Shown here: piece after piece, positions 9,601-18,191 of the stretch
How positions within the stretch are numbered: the stretch's first letter is position 1
Layout of the letters: each line of letters starts with the position of its first letter
From: Myxococcus terminator_A
GTDB taxonomy: Bacteria > Myxococcota > Myxococcia > Myxococcales > Myxococcaceae
Length of the DNA stretch: 64,000 nt
Assembly: GCA_049194865.1 (NCBI GenBank)
Contig: JBLZWL010000050.1
Span: forward strand, 83,890-147,889
Direction of reading: 5' to 3'
Notes under the pieces: generated by a model
Told to the model about the DNA's origin: nothing
Database searches by the model: none
Seen by the model: the letters and a program-made list of their open reading frames with translations, nothing else
Program-made: the position numbers and the translations under genes

Positions 9601-11156
9601 AGCAGGGCGTTCTCGTACGCGACCTTCCAGAACATGCCGAACGTCTCGCTGAGCTGCTTCATCAGCACCGGGCTGTTGAGGGCGCCGGGGAACATCTGCG
9701 CCTGCTGCACCGCGTACCAGTCGCTGATGGACTTCAGGTGGGTGCGCACGTCGTCCGCGTTGGGCACCTTGCGCTGGAGCGTGTCATTGGGGACGTCCTC
9801 GCGGCGCAAGTCGGAGAGGGTCCGCTCGTACAGCTTCACCCACATGGCATGGTACTTCTCGCGGTACACGTCGCCCTGGCAGGCGCCCGCGGGCACCGCC
9901 GCCGCCTGGGAGGCGAGGCCCACGCACCAGGCAACCTGGGAGCGGGCGGAGATGCCCGGGACGTGGGACGACGCGAAGCGGGTGCAGCTGTCCATCGCCG
10001 CGTTGAGGGCGGTCAGGCTGGTGCCGCAGCCGACCGTCGTCGGGGCGATGAAGCCCGCGCTGCAGGTGGTGTTGGCGCTCGGGTCGGACAGATACAGGCC
10101 TCGGATGAACTGGGCCTGGGCGGGCAGGAGCTGGTGGCCGTGCAGCTCGAAGAGGAGCTTCAGCCGGGAGACGACCTCGGTGCGCAGCTGCGCGCCTCCG
10201 GCTCCGGCGGGGAGTCCCGAGGCCAGGCCCTGCTGCACCAGACAGTCATACTTGGCGGTGACCTGGGCGACGGTGGCCTGGGCGGTGAGCGGCAGCTGGT
10301 CGCACGTGCGGCAGGACGGCTGCTGCACATAGAGGGGGGAGGCCTCGTAGTTCTTCGGGCTCATGGCGGCCCACTTCGTGGACGCGGCCTGCTTCACGGC
10401 GGACAGGGAGGTGCCGGCCGTGTGGTACAGCGGGTTCGCGTTGCATGCGGACACCACGTCATCGCCGAAGCTGTTGTGTCGGCACGTGGGGTAGATGGGC
10501 TTCGTCGTGTCGTCGCAGGAGTAGCTGCCCGTGGCGGCTCCGCAGGCCGCGTCCGCCTTGAGGATGTACGTGGGCCACTGGGTCAGCGTGTACGAGCAGG
10601 AGCCGGAGGAGGTCTCCAGCTCGCCGGCGCCGCTGTAGCTCTGGATGGTGACGAGGTTGCGGTCCGCGAGCGGGAGGCTGTTGCGCTTCGCGTTCGCCGC
10701 CGCGAGGCACTGGGTGGCGCAGTTGTAGCGAGTGACAGTCGTACAGATTTCGATTTCAGGCGTGTGCGGCTTGGGCCTGCAGATCTCCTCCGAGTAGGCG
10801 GAGCAGGAGGAGACCGTCACATTGAAGGACGTCGTCTTGCGGCTCTCGACGCCGAACTGGGGCAGGCGGCACGACGGATAGTTGTAGCAGGTCTTCTGCT
10901 GGTAGCCGGTGAGGGCGCCGCAGCTGCTGTTGGAGCCGGACTTGTTGCAGTCGAGCCCGTACTGCCAGGGCACCGCGCAGACATTGGATGGGTCTCCAGC
11001 CGAGGCCCAGGCCAGGCGCGTGTCATCACACGCGCCATTGAGCATCTGCGAGGCCGCCGACAGGGCCTCCACGTCGTTCACTTCCTCTTCGGGAGTCTCT
11101 CCGCAGGCCATCAGGGCAAGGAAGACTCCGAGACACCACGGGCTCAACGAACGCAT
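6690..11156 (-). CDS. very large lipoprotein of unknown function upstream of the RHS gene
   Basis: This protein of about 1488 aa begins with a lipoprotein signal peptide (lipobox LALMAC near residue 18). I chose the ATG at 11156 because GGGAGGAG lies 8 nt upstream; a GTG three codons earlier is too close to that site. The N-terminal third is Cys-rich (many paired cysteines through about residue 400), which fits an extracytoplasmic location. The middle (about 720-860) is long-helical and Gln/Asn/Leu-rich. A beta-rich segment follows, and the C-terminal 200 residues resemble a beta-sandwich with ITLTPEDL and IKNLGIQVV. I do not recognise the family. Position just upstream of an SpvB/RHS gene, and this C-terminal pattern, are loosely like a Tc-toxin A-type partner of a TcB/C shell. 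That is inference only. Confidence 0.8.
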   Translation of the reverse strand: MRSLSPWCLGVFLALMACGETPEEEVNDVEALSAASQMLNGACDDTRLAWASAGDPSNVCAVPWQYGLDCNKSGSNSSCGALTGYQQKTCYNYPSCRLPQFGVESRKTTSFNVTVSSCSAYSEEICRPKPHTPEIEICTTVTRYNCATQCLAAANAKRNSLPLADRNLVTIQSYSGAGELETSSGSCSYTLTQWPTYILKADAACGAATGSYSCDDTTKPIYPTCRHNSFGDDVVSACNANPLYHTAGTSLSAVKQAASTKWAAMSPKNYEASPLYVQQPSCRTCDQLPLTAQATVAQVTAKYDCLVQQGLASGLPAGAGGAQLRTEVVSRLKLLFELHGHQLLPAQAQFIRGLYLSDPSANTTCSAGFIAPTTVGCGTSLTALNAAMDSCTRFASSHVPGISARSQVAWCVGLASQAAAVPAGACQGDVYREKYHAMWVKLYERTLSDLRREDVPNDTLQRKVPNADDVRTHLKSISDWYAVQQAQMFPGALNSPVLMKQLSETFGMFWKVAYENALLNVNGLPLHAQPLNAGLMVDQAVLEATLTGTPAMSGPPLLMLLGDGFSGLFQRMEDFSYLHDLGCRFKGCGGGTVDTETGELWALFGAVPEATTLQAAMAAANKLNTAGEDHAGWVAVFGLLHANHVTFTQAVLSATGETTYSPALLKSGAAGAPAPLARWAQMVEKADAYSSSYAKSGFFVSTSRDTLKTGIEEYKANFINDVVTTRKSALTTALNEFTQHRTALINEVLGEVANAANQKTVRTTLARKLNEFYSLNADLVGLQDNLELQRTQFNDFAAAFNTALEIESPNLGTDIQRGPVQVLSIGADEARHAPGATFDILSLAVRQSGPGGAGGPQAFGIPALRGELLNFEVSGDYTPSCAISGALLPHPTSNAPTAINLGNGKALTGPGGYTVIFSGSGYQAESSNLSMFSKSSVETRLCAGVKTEAGAEFFGNGTTAYVSAEACVNSSTGIEGTYNENSGSEERSTASFSMGLRLPNTPFPDAPVGSLLLVAMTPGGTSRNHIRDVQVLQSPHTGVIVEADSDYFLVVNDVGSCMDDVSHRLTVKSVRLMPTGEAARALGKAMATVMTELRGATPAHVEQGRVTNTELEALRATAESRLLQQYSVECPGCQMSGMPDIFSSLFVTFVTQELARLERLVQLRTVERAIELQLLDIQSLADDLTNGANQARLLRLLPLWRLRNLDGEELRDKSRALTGLVTEYLYPTLDLRHPNSLVSLKTNADINALLQANWSDDFTVLADKALAAVTAVETALAQARITDKLPKDVAIAFAFPNPAFSMPTQWHAANAERSETLWNTLLQGSGEVSITLTPEDLYSVGGQGGALLCQHHMPIIKNLGIQVVRPFSSTNAADSQAGLTVPVRWGDVLSHPSTAGLKNYVMLNQDFLVGAPHLLFGNDIEVLTLFAQDLQQPFAAIAGNGLSPFGTFNIRLGNVPSSLFDEASALVITMKVDVLELATPVSGVTVCQ

Positions 11157-11386
11157 GAAACACACTCCTCCCGTGGAGCACGCGCAGGTGCGCGGCTCCC
11201 GGGGCTCCGGGCGCTTCCAGGGCGCCCTTGGTCAGGGACTGTGAAGGGAACCGCGCGGGCCGTGCTCGGGGAGGAGCGAGGGCCCGCGGCGGTGTCGTGA
11301 AGGCTGTCGGGAGGGGAACGGAGCCCGCGCCGGATATTCCCGGGGATTATTCCGTCATGGATGCGGCGGGGAGCCCGGGACGCTCC

Positions 11387-14300
11387 TCACCAGACTTGAA
11401 TCGGGGACAGCCTGGAGAGTGAGTCGCCAGCGCCAAGCTGGCCCGCGGAGTTGTTGCCGAAGCCCTTCATCGTGCCGTCCGCCGAGACGACGAGGGAGTG
11501 CTGGTCCGCGGCCAGAAGCGCCACGACAGCCGTCAATCCAGGCACCTGCGTGGGAACCAGTCTGTTGGTGGTGGTGCCATCCCCCAACTGTCCATTGCTG
11601 TTGAAGCCCCAGGTCCAGACGGTGCCGTCCGACTTCGCCGCAAGCGAGTGCTCATGGGTTCCCAGGGTCTTGACGCCCATGAGGCCCGGCACCTGCGTGG
11701 GAACCCGCCGGTCGGTGGTGGTGCCATCCCCCAACTGTCCATAGAAGTTGGAGCCCCAGGCCCAGACGGTGCCGTCCGCCTTGAGTGCCTGCGTGTGCTG
11801 GCCGCCGGCTCCCAGAGACACCACGCTGGTGAGGCCCGGCACCTGCGTGGGAACCCGTCTGTTGGTGGTGGTGCCATCCCCCAACTGACCATCGGCGTTG
11901 GAGCCCCAGGCCCAGACGGTGCCGTCCGCTTTCCGGGCGAGCGAGTGGCCTTGGTTCGCGGCCAGGGACACCACGCCCGAGAGGCCAGTCACCTGCGTGG
12001 GAACCAGCCTGTTGATGGTGGTGCCATCCCCCAACTGGCCATTGAAGTTGAAGCCCCAGGCCCAGACGGTGCCGTCCGCCTTCACCGCCAGCGAGTGGCT
12101 GGTGCCCGCAGCCAGCGCTACCACACCCGTGAGGCCCGGTACCTGCGTGGGAACCCGTCTGTTGGTGGTGGTGCCATCCCCCAACTGGCCATGGGAGTTG
12201 GAGCCCCAGGCCCAGACGGTGCCGTCCGCCTTCACCGCCAGGGAGTGGGTATAGCTCGCAGCCAGGGCTTCAACGCTGGTGAGGCCAGGCACCTGCGTGG
12301 GTGAACGTCTGGCAATGGTCGTCCCGTCGCCCACCTGGCCAAAACCATTGTTTCCCCAAGCCCAGACGGTGCCATCCGGTTTCCGAGCCAGGGAGTGACG
12401 GCCGCCTGCCAGGATGCGCCCCCCGATGAATTGAGAGGGAGTCGGAGCGTAGTGAGTGCCCGCGGCGCCATCCCCCAACTGGCCAAAGTGGTTGTTGCCC
12501 CAAGCCCAGGCGCTGCCGTCCGCTTTCACCACCAGCGAGGAGATTTCACCTGCGGACAGCGACACCACTCCAGTGAGGCCCGGTACCCGCGTGGGAGCCA
12601 GTCGGTCGGTGGTGGTGCCATCCCCCAACTGACCATCGGCGTTGGAGCCCCAGGCCCAGACGGTGCCGTCCGCCTGCACCGCCAGCGAGTGGTACGCGTT
12701 CGCCTTCAAGGAAACCACGCGGGTGATGGCCACCACCTGTGTCGGAACCAGTCTGTTGGTGGTGGTGCCGTCCCCCAACTGGCCATAGACGTTGGAGCCC
12801 CAGGCCCAGACGGTGCCATCCGCCTTCACAGCGAGCGAGTGGTACGAGCCCGCGGACAGCGCTACCACGCCCGTGAGGCCCGGCACTTGCGTGGGAACCC
12901 GCTGGTGGGTGGTGGTGCCATCTCCCAACTGACCATCGGAGTTGGAGCCCCAGGCCCAGACGGTGCCATCCGCCTTCACCGCGAGCGAGTGGCTGAAGCT
13001 CGCGGCCAGAGACACCACGCCCGTGAAGCCCGGCACCTGTGTGGGCACCGGTCGGCTGATGGTGGTGCCATCCCCCAACTGACCATCTAGGTTGGCGCCC
13101 CAGGCCCAGACGGTGCCATCCACCTTGACCGCCAGCGAGTGGGTGAAGTTCGCGGCCAGAGACACCACGCCCGTGAGGCCCGGCACCTGCGTGGGAGTCA
13201 GTCGGTCGGTGGTGGTCCCATCCCCCAACTGGCCAGCGACGTTGTAGCCCCAGGCCCAGATGGTGCCATCCGCCTTGACCGCCAGCGAGTGGTACATCCC
13301 CGCGGCCAGAGACACCACGCCCGTGAGGCCCGGCACCTGCGTGGGAGTCAGTCGGTCGGTGGTGGTGCCATCCCCCAACTGTCCATGGAAGTTGGAGCCC
13401 CAGGCCCAGACGGTGCCGTCCGGCTTCAACGTCAACGAATGCAACCGACTCGATGCCGCGACGCTCCTCTCGACCAGTCCCAGGGTCATCCGCGGCACCG
13501 CGTTGAGGGCAATGGAGCCATCGCCCAACTGTCCCTCCACGTTCTGGCCCCACGTCCACACGTCCCCGCCGACCACCAAGGCCACCGAGTGCTGCCCGCT
13601 GCCCGCCGCCACGGCGACCACGCCGCTCAGCCCCACTGCCTGGACGGGCACCAGCTTCTGCACCAGTGTCCCGTCGCCGAGCTGGCCTCGCGGGTTGGCG
13701 CCCCAGGCCCATACCGTCCCGTTCGACTTCAGGACGAGCGAGTGGAGTTCCGCCCCCAGCACGCCATCCACGCCGCCAAGTCCCGGCACCTGCATCGGCA
13801 GGGAGCGAGAAGTGGTGGTCCCATCGCCCAGTTGGCCGGAGGTATTGGCACCCCACGCCCACACGGTGCCGTCGGCCTTCCGTACGAGAGAGTGATTGCT
13901 GCCGGCCGACAACCCCGTCACGTTTCCGAGGCCTGGGACTCGCGCGGGGAGCGTCCGGAAGCCAGGGGTGTCATCGCCCAACTGGCCGTTGAGGTTGCTG
14001 CCCCACGTCCACACCGTGCCGTTGGCGTCGAGCGCGAGCGAGTGCGCATTGCCCGCGGCAATCGCTGTAATCGCGGGCAGGCCCTGCACCTGTACCGGGA
14101 CCAGTCGCTGCGTCGTGGTGCCATCTCCGAGCCGACCCGAGCCATTGCTTCCCCAGGCCCAGACGGTGCCGTCCGACCTCAGCGCCAGCGAGTGCGAGAA
14201 GCCCGCGGCGGCCTTCACCACCTCCACCAGCGAAGGCACCGGCGCGGGCGCCTGACGCCCGGTGGTGGAGCCGTCGCCCAACTGGCCGCTGAGATTGTTG

Positions 14301-14668
14301 CCCCAGGCCCAGAGGGTGCCGTCCGACTTCATCGCGAGGGAGTGCTGGTCGCCGGCGCTCACGGCGCTGATATTCCACAGGCCCCAGGCCCGGACGGGCA
14401 CACGTTGGTCCTGGAGGCCGCCATTGCCCAACTGCCCATACGCGTTGTCGCCCCAGGCCCAGACAGTTCCGTCTGAACGCACCGCGAGGGTGTGGTTGCG
14501 ACCGGCGGCCACGAGACCCAGGCGGCTGGCTGTCTCGGCGGCGCTGACCGTCCCCAACTCGTCAAGTCCTGACGGTGTCGGGTCCTGGCAGCTGGAGACT
14601 CCCACCAACACGAACAATAACCAGATGGCCTTCAATGCGACGCCCGTGTATCGAGAATGTGGCTGCAT
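11387..14668 (-). CDS. RCC1-repeat lipoprotein A (21 repeats, three predicted propellers)
   Basis: This lipoprotein of 1093 aa (lipobox VGVSSC at about residue 24) consists almost wholly of 21 RCC1 (ATS1-type) repeats of about 50 residues, with consensus HSLAVKADGTVWAWG then GQLGDGTTT. I chose the ATG at 14668 because AGGGAGGGG precedes it; the reading frame extends 20 codons further but without a good site. An RCC1 propeller has seven blades, and the deviant repeats fall at positions 7, 14 and 21, so three successive seven-bladed propellers are predicted. RCC1-type propellers act as protein-interaction platforms; a surface-exposed binding or adhesin role is inferred. A close paralog of equal repeat number lies 194 bp upstream. 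Confidence 0.93.
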   Translation of the reverse strand: MQPHSRYTGVALKAIWLLFVLVGVSSCQDPTPSGLDELGTVSAAETASRLGLVAAGRNHTLAVRSDGTVWAWGDNAYGQLGNGGLQDQRVPVRAWGLWNISAVSAGDQHSLAMKSDGTLWAWGNNLSGQLGDGSTTGRQAPAPVPSLVEVVKAAAGFSHSLALRSDGTVWAWGSNGSGRLGDGTTTQRLVPVQVQGLPAITAIAAGNAHSLALDANGTVWTWGSNLNGQLGDDTPGFRTLPARVPGLGNVTGLSAGSNHSLVRKADGTVWAWGANTSGQLGDGTTTSRSLPMQVPGLGGVDGVLGAELHSLVLKSNGTVWAWGANPRGQLGDGTLVQKLVPVQAVGLSGVVAVAAGSGQHSVALVVGGDVWTWGQNVEGQLGDGSIALNAVPRMTLGLVERSVAASSRLHSLTLKPDGTVWAWGSNFHGQLGDGTTTDRLTPTQVPGLTGVVSLAAGMYHSLAVKADGTIWAWGYNVAGQLGDGTTTDRLTPTQVPGLTGVVSLAANFTHSLAVKVDGTVWAWGANLDGQLGDGTTISRPVPTQVPGFTGVVSLAASFSHSLAVKADGTVWAWGSNSDGQLGDGTTTHQRVPTQVPGLTGVVALSAGSYHSLAVKADGTVWAWGSNVYGQLGDGTTTNRLVPTQVVAITRVVSLKANAYHSLAVQADGTVWAWGSNADGQLGDGTTTDRLAPTRVPGLTGVVSLSAGEISSLVVKADGSAWAWGNNHFGQLGDGAAGTHYAPTPSQFIGGRILAGGRHSLARKPDGTVWAWGNNGFGQVGDGTTIARRSPTQVPGLTSVEALAASYTHSLAVKADGTVWAWGSNSHGQLGDGTTTNRRVPTQVPGLTGVVALAAGTSHSLAVKADGTVWAWGFNFNGQLGDGTTINRLVPTQVTGLSGVVSLAANQGHSLARKADGTVWAWGSNADGQLGDGTTTNRRVPTQVPGLTSVVSLGAGGQHTQALKADGTVWAWGSNFYGQLGDGTTTDRRVPTQVPGLMGVKTLGTHEHSLAAKSDGTVWTWGFNSNGQLGDGTTTNRLVPTQVPGLTAVVALLAADQHSLVVSADGTMKGFGNNSAGQLGAGDSLSRLSPIQVW

Positions 14669-14694
14669 GGACCCCTCCCTGTGTAATGACTTGT

Positions 14695-14720
14695 CGAGAC
14701 AGTCGCCCAAACCTGTCTCG
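14695..14720. promoter_or_regulatory. inverted repeat in the leader of RCC1 gene A
   Basis: A perfect 8-bp inverted repeat (CGAGACAG / CTGTCTCG, 10-nt spacer) lies 27 bp upstream of the start codon. Its core (GACAG...CTGTC) is conserved in the leader of the neighbouring RCC1 paralog, where flanking bases have diverged. It could be an operator or an mRNA leader hairpin. Confidence 0.45.
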
Positions 14721-14803
14721 AGTGTCATTTACACTGTTGGTGAAGGGGGGCCGGCACAAATCATTTTCCCACGGGAATTGACGGAGCACACACCGCGGCG
14801 GCG

Positions 14804-14829
14804 GGGAGCCATCTGCACGGATGGCTCCC
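14804..14829 (-). terminator. hairpin downstream of RCC1 gene B
   Basis: A perfect 10-bp inverted repeat (GGGAGCCATC / GATGGCTCCC, 6-nt loop) lies 33 nt past the stop of RCC1 gene B. The homologous 3' flank of gene A lacks it, as if about 42 nt were lost there or gained here. No T-tract is seen. Confidence 0.5.
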
Positions 14830-14862
14830 TACCAGACATCACAGGGGAACCTGGGATGCTCC

Positions 14863-17800
14863 TCACCAGACCTGAATCGGAGACGGCTGGTACCGTGAGT
14901 CACCGAGGCCCAACTGGCCATCGGTGTTGTCACCGAAGCCGCTCATCGTTCCGTCCACGGAAACGACGAGGGCGTGGTTTTTCGCGGCAACAAGGGCCAC
15001 TGCACCCGTCAATCCAGGCACCTGCGTGGGAACCTGTGAGGAGGTGGTGGTGCCGTTCCCCAACTGGCCCATGTTATTGGCGCCCCAAGCCCAGACGGTG
15101 CCATCCACCTTGACCGCGAGCGAGAAATAAGAGCCGGCTGACACGATTCTGACGCCCGCGAGGACGGACACCTGTGTGGGCGCCAGTCGGCCGACGACGG
15201 TTCCATCCCCCAGTTGGCCAATGGCGTTGTCGCCCCAAGCCCAGACGGTGCCGTCCGCCTTCGCCGCCAGCGCGTGGTAGTCGCTGGCTGCCAGAGACAC
15301 CACGTTGGTGAGGCCTTGCACCCGCGTGGGAACCAGTCGTTGGGTGGTGGTGCCATCCCCCAGTTGGCCAAAGGAGTTGTCGCCCCAGGCCCAGACGGTG
15401 CCGTCCGCTTTCAACGCCAGCACGTAGAAGTAGGCTCCAGCCAGGGACACGACACCCGAGAGGCCTGGCACCTGCGTGGGAACCAGTCGTTGGGTGGTGG
15501 TGCCATCCCCCAGTTGGCCATTGTTATTGTCGCCCCAGGCCCAGACGGTGCCGTCCGCCTTCACCGCCAGCGAGGTGCCATAGCCCGTGGCCAGCGCTAC
15601 CACGTCAGTGAGGCCCGGCACCTGCGTGGGAACCAGTCGTTGGGTGGTGGTGCCATCCCCCAACTGGCCACTGGAGTTGGAGCCCCAGGCCCAGACGGTG
15701 CCGTCCTCCTTCACCGCCAGCGAGTGGCTTTTGCTCGCGGCCAGGGCTTCAACGCTGGTGAGGCCCTGCGCCTGCGTGGGTGAGCGCCCGTGGAGGGTCG
15801 TCCCGTCGCCCAACTGGCCATCGCCGTTGCTTCCCCAGGCCCAGGCGGTGCCATCCTGGTTCCGGGCCAGGGAGTACCCGGTGCCGCCCGCCAGCCTGCT
15901 ACCCCCGATGAATCGAGAGGGGATCGGATAGGGGTGAATGTTCGCGGAGCCGTCCCCCAACTGGCCATTGTTACTGGAGCCCCAAGCCCAGGCGGTGCCG
16001 TCCGACTTCAGCACCAGTGAGTGTGAGAAGCCCGCGGCCAGCGCCACCACGCCAGTGAGGCCCGGCACCTGAGTGGGAGCCAGTCGTTGGGTGGTGGTGC
16101 CCTCCCCCAACTGGCCACTGGAGTTGGAGCCCCAGGCCCAGACGGTGTCGTCCGCCTTCGACGCCAACGAGTGGGTCGCGTTCGTCTCGAGGGAAACCAC
16201 GCCGGTGAGGCCCGGCACCTGCGTCGGAACCAGTCGGCGGGTGGTGGTGCCCTCCCCCAGTTGGCCATAGGAGTTGGAGCCCCAGGCCCAGACGGTGCCG
16301 TCCGCTTTCAACGCCATCGAGTGGGTGACGCCCGCGGCCAGCGCCACCACGTCAGTGAGGCCCGGCACCTGCGTGGGAACCAGTCGCTGGGTGGTGGTGC
16401 CATCCCCCAACTGGCCACTGGAGTTGGAGCCCCAGGCCCAGACGGTGCCGTCCGCCTTCGCCGCCAGCGAGTGGCCAACACCCGCGGCCAGCGCTACCAC
16501 GTGAGTGAAGCCCGGCACCCGCGTGGGAACCAGTCGTTGGGTGGTGGTGCCATCCCCCAACTGGCCACTGGAGTTGGAGCCCCAGGCCCAGACGGTGCCG
16601 TCCGCCTTCGCCGCCAGCGAGTGGTTGGCGCCCGCGGCCAGGGACACCCCACCCGAGAGGTCCGGCACCCGCGTGGGAACCAGTCGTTGGGTGGTGGTGC
16701 CATCCCCCAGTTGGCCAAAGGAGTTGTCGCCCCAGGCCCACGCGGTGCCGTCCGACTTCAGCGCCAGCGAGTGCCTGTTATCCGCCGCCACGGACACGAC
16801 CCCGGTGAGGCCAGGTACCTGCCCGGGAGCCAGTCGGGCCCTGGTGGTGCCATCCCCCAGTTGGCCAAAGGAGTTGAAGCCCCAGGCCCAGACGGTGCCG
16901 TCCGGCTTCAACACCAGCGAATGGTGCGTACCCGTGGCCGGGACGCTCCGTTCGACCAGGCCCATTGTCGCGTGCGGCACCGTGTTGAGGGCAATGGTGC
17001 CATCTCCCAACTGTCCCTCCACGTTCTGGCCCCATGTCCACACCTCCCCGCTGGCCACCAAGACCACCGAGTGCTGCCCGTTGCCCGCCGCCATGGCGAC
17101 CACGCCGCTCAGCTCCACCACCTGCACGGGCACCAGCTTCTGCTCCAGCGTCCCGTCGCCGAGCTGGCCGCGCGGATTGCCGCCCCAGGCCCACACAGTC
17201 CCGTTCGACTTCAGCGCGAGCGAGTGGAACTCCGCCCCCAGCACGCCGTCCACGCCTACCAGTCCCAGGATTTGCGAAGGCATGAAGCGAGAGGTGGTGG
17301 TCCCATCCCCCAATTGGCCGTAGGTGTTGGCCCCCCACGCCCACACGGTGCCGTCGGCCTTGCGCACGAGAGAGTGATTGCTGCCGGCCGACAACCCCGT
17401 CACGTTTCCGAGGCCTGGGACTTGCGCGGGGAGTGTCCGGGAGCCAGGGGTGGCGTCGCCCAACTGGCCGCTGAGGTTGCTGCCCCACGTCCACACCGTG
17501 CCGCTGGCGTCGAGCGCGAGCGAGTGCGCATTGCCCGCGGCAATCGCGGTAATCGCGGGCAGGCCCTGCACCCGCACCGGCACCAGACGCTGCGTCGTGG
17601 TGCCATCGCCGAGCCGGCCCGAGCCATTGCTCCCCCAGGCCCAGACGGTGCCGTCCGACTTCAGCGCCAGCGAGTGCGAGAAGCCCGCGGCGACCTTCAC
17701 CACCTCCACCAGCGAAGGCACCGGCGCGGGTACCTGGCGCCCGGTGCCGGCGCCGAGGGTGGTGCCGTCGCCCAGTTGGCCGCTGATGTTGCTGCCCCAG

Positions 17801-18162
17801 GCCCAGAGGGTTCCGTCCGACTTCAGCGCCAGGGAGTGCATGTCGCCGGCACTCACGGCACTGATGCTCCTCAGGCTCCGGACGCGGACGGGCACGCGTT
17901 GGTCCAGGGCACTGCCATTGCCCAACTGACCTTGGCCGTTGTCGCCCCAGGCCCAGACGGTTCCGTCCGAGCGCACCGCGAGGCTGTGGTTGCGACCGGC
18001 GGCCACGACTCCCAGGCGACTGGCTGTCTCGGCGGCCCTGTCCGTCCCCAGTTCGTCAAGTCCTGACGGTGTCGGGTCCTGACAGCTTGAGACTCCCAGC
18101 GACACGAACAATAACCAGATGGCCTTCAATGCGACGCCCGTGTATCGACGATGTGGCTGCAT
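14863..18162 (-). CDS. RCC1-repeat lipoprotein B (21 repeats), tandem paralog of A
   Basis: This lipoprotein of 1099 aa has a lipobox LGVSSC and, like its neighbour, 21 RCC1 repeats with deviant repeats at 7, 14 and 21. I chose the ATG at 18162, which matches the start of gene A and is preceded by GGGAGAGG; the longer frame upstream lacks such support. Repeats 1-7 correspond one to one with those of gene A and are nearly identical. Repeats 8-13 and 16-19 instead resemble each other within this gene (recurring GQLGDGTTTQRLVPT), which suggests internal homogenisation after duplication. Repeat 2 carries a five-residue insertion (LGAGT). The probable role is the same surface-exposed binding propeller as gene A. 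The leader is also homologous to that of gene A. Confidence 0.93.
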   Translation of the reverse strand: MQPHRRYTGVALKAIWLLFVSLGVSSCQDPTPSGLDELGTDRAAETASRLGVVAAGRNHSLAVRSDGTVWAWGDNGQGQLGNGSALDQRVPVRVRSLRSISAVSAGDMHSLALKSDGTLWAWGSNISGQLGDGTTLGAGTGRQVPAPVPSLVEVVKVAAGFSHSLALKSDGTVWAWGSNGSGRLGDGTTTQRLVPVRVQGLPAITAIAAGNAHSLALDASGTVWTWGSNLSGQLGDATPGSRTLPAQVPGLGNVTGLSAGSNHSLVRKADGTVWAWGANTYGQLGDGTTTSRFMPSQILGLVGVDGVLGAEFHSLALKSNGTVWAWGGNPRGQLGDGTLEQKLVPVQVVELSGVVAMAAGNGQHSVVLVASGEVWTWGQNVEGQLGDGTIALNTVPHATMGLVERSVPATGTHHSLVLKPDGTVWAWGFNSFGQLGDGTTRARLAPGQVPGLTGVVSVAADNRHSLALKSDGTAWAWGDNSFGQLGDGTTTQRLVPTRVPDLSGGVSLAAGANHSLAAKADGTVWAWGSNSSGQLGDGTTTQRLVPTRVPGFTHVVALAAGVGHSLAAKADGTVWAWGSNSSGQLGDGTTTQRLVPTQVPGLTDVVALAAGVTHSMALKADGTVWAWGSNSYGQLGEGTTTRRLVPTQVPGLTGVVSLETNATHSLASKADDTVWAWGSNSSGQLGEGTTTQRLAPTQVPGLTGVVALAAGFSHSLVLKSDGTAWAWGSSNNGQLGDGSANIHPYPIPSRFIGGSRLAGGTGYSLARNQDGTAWAWGSNGDGQLGDGTTLHGRSPTQAQGLTSVEALAASKSHSLAVKEDGTVWAWGSNSSGQLGDGTTTQRLVPTQVPGLTDVVALATGYGTSLAVKADGTVWAWGDNNNGQLGDGTTTQRLVPTQVPGLSGVVSLAGAYFYVLALKADGTVWAWGDNSFGQLGDGTTTQRLVPTRVQGLTNVVSLAASDYHALAAKADGTVWAWGDNAIGQLGDGTVVGRLAPTQVSVLAGVRIVSAGSYFSLAVKVDGTVWAWGANNMGQLGNGTTTSSQVPTQVPGLTGAVALVAAKNHALVVSVDGTMSGFGDNTDGQLGLGDSRYQPSPIQVW

Positions 18163-18191
18163 GGACCTCTCCCGGTGCAATGATTTGTGGC

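Noticed and set aside
6918..11300. A very long open frame (over 1400 codons) on the plus strand opposite the large lipoprotein gene.
   Set aside because: It is an Arg/Gly/Ala/His-rich antisense shadow produced by strong GC3 bias; it has no ribosome site, domain or signal, while the minus-strand protein has a lipobox and regular structure.
11400..18000. Regular DNA repeats of about 150 bp that at first sight suggest a CRISPR-like or satellite array.
   Set aside because: Period, reading frame and protein content show they are coding RCC1 repeats; unit length and lack of unique spacers exclude CRISPR.
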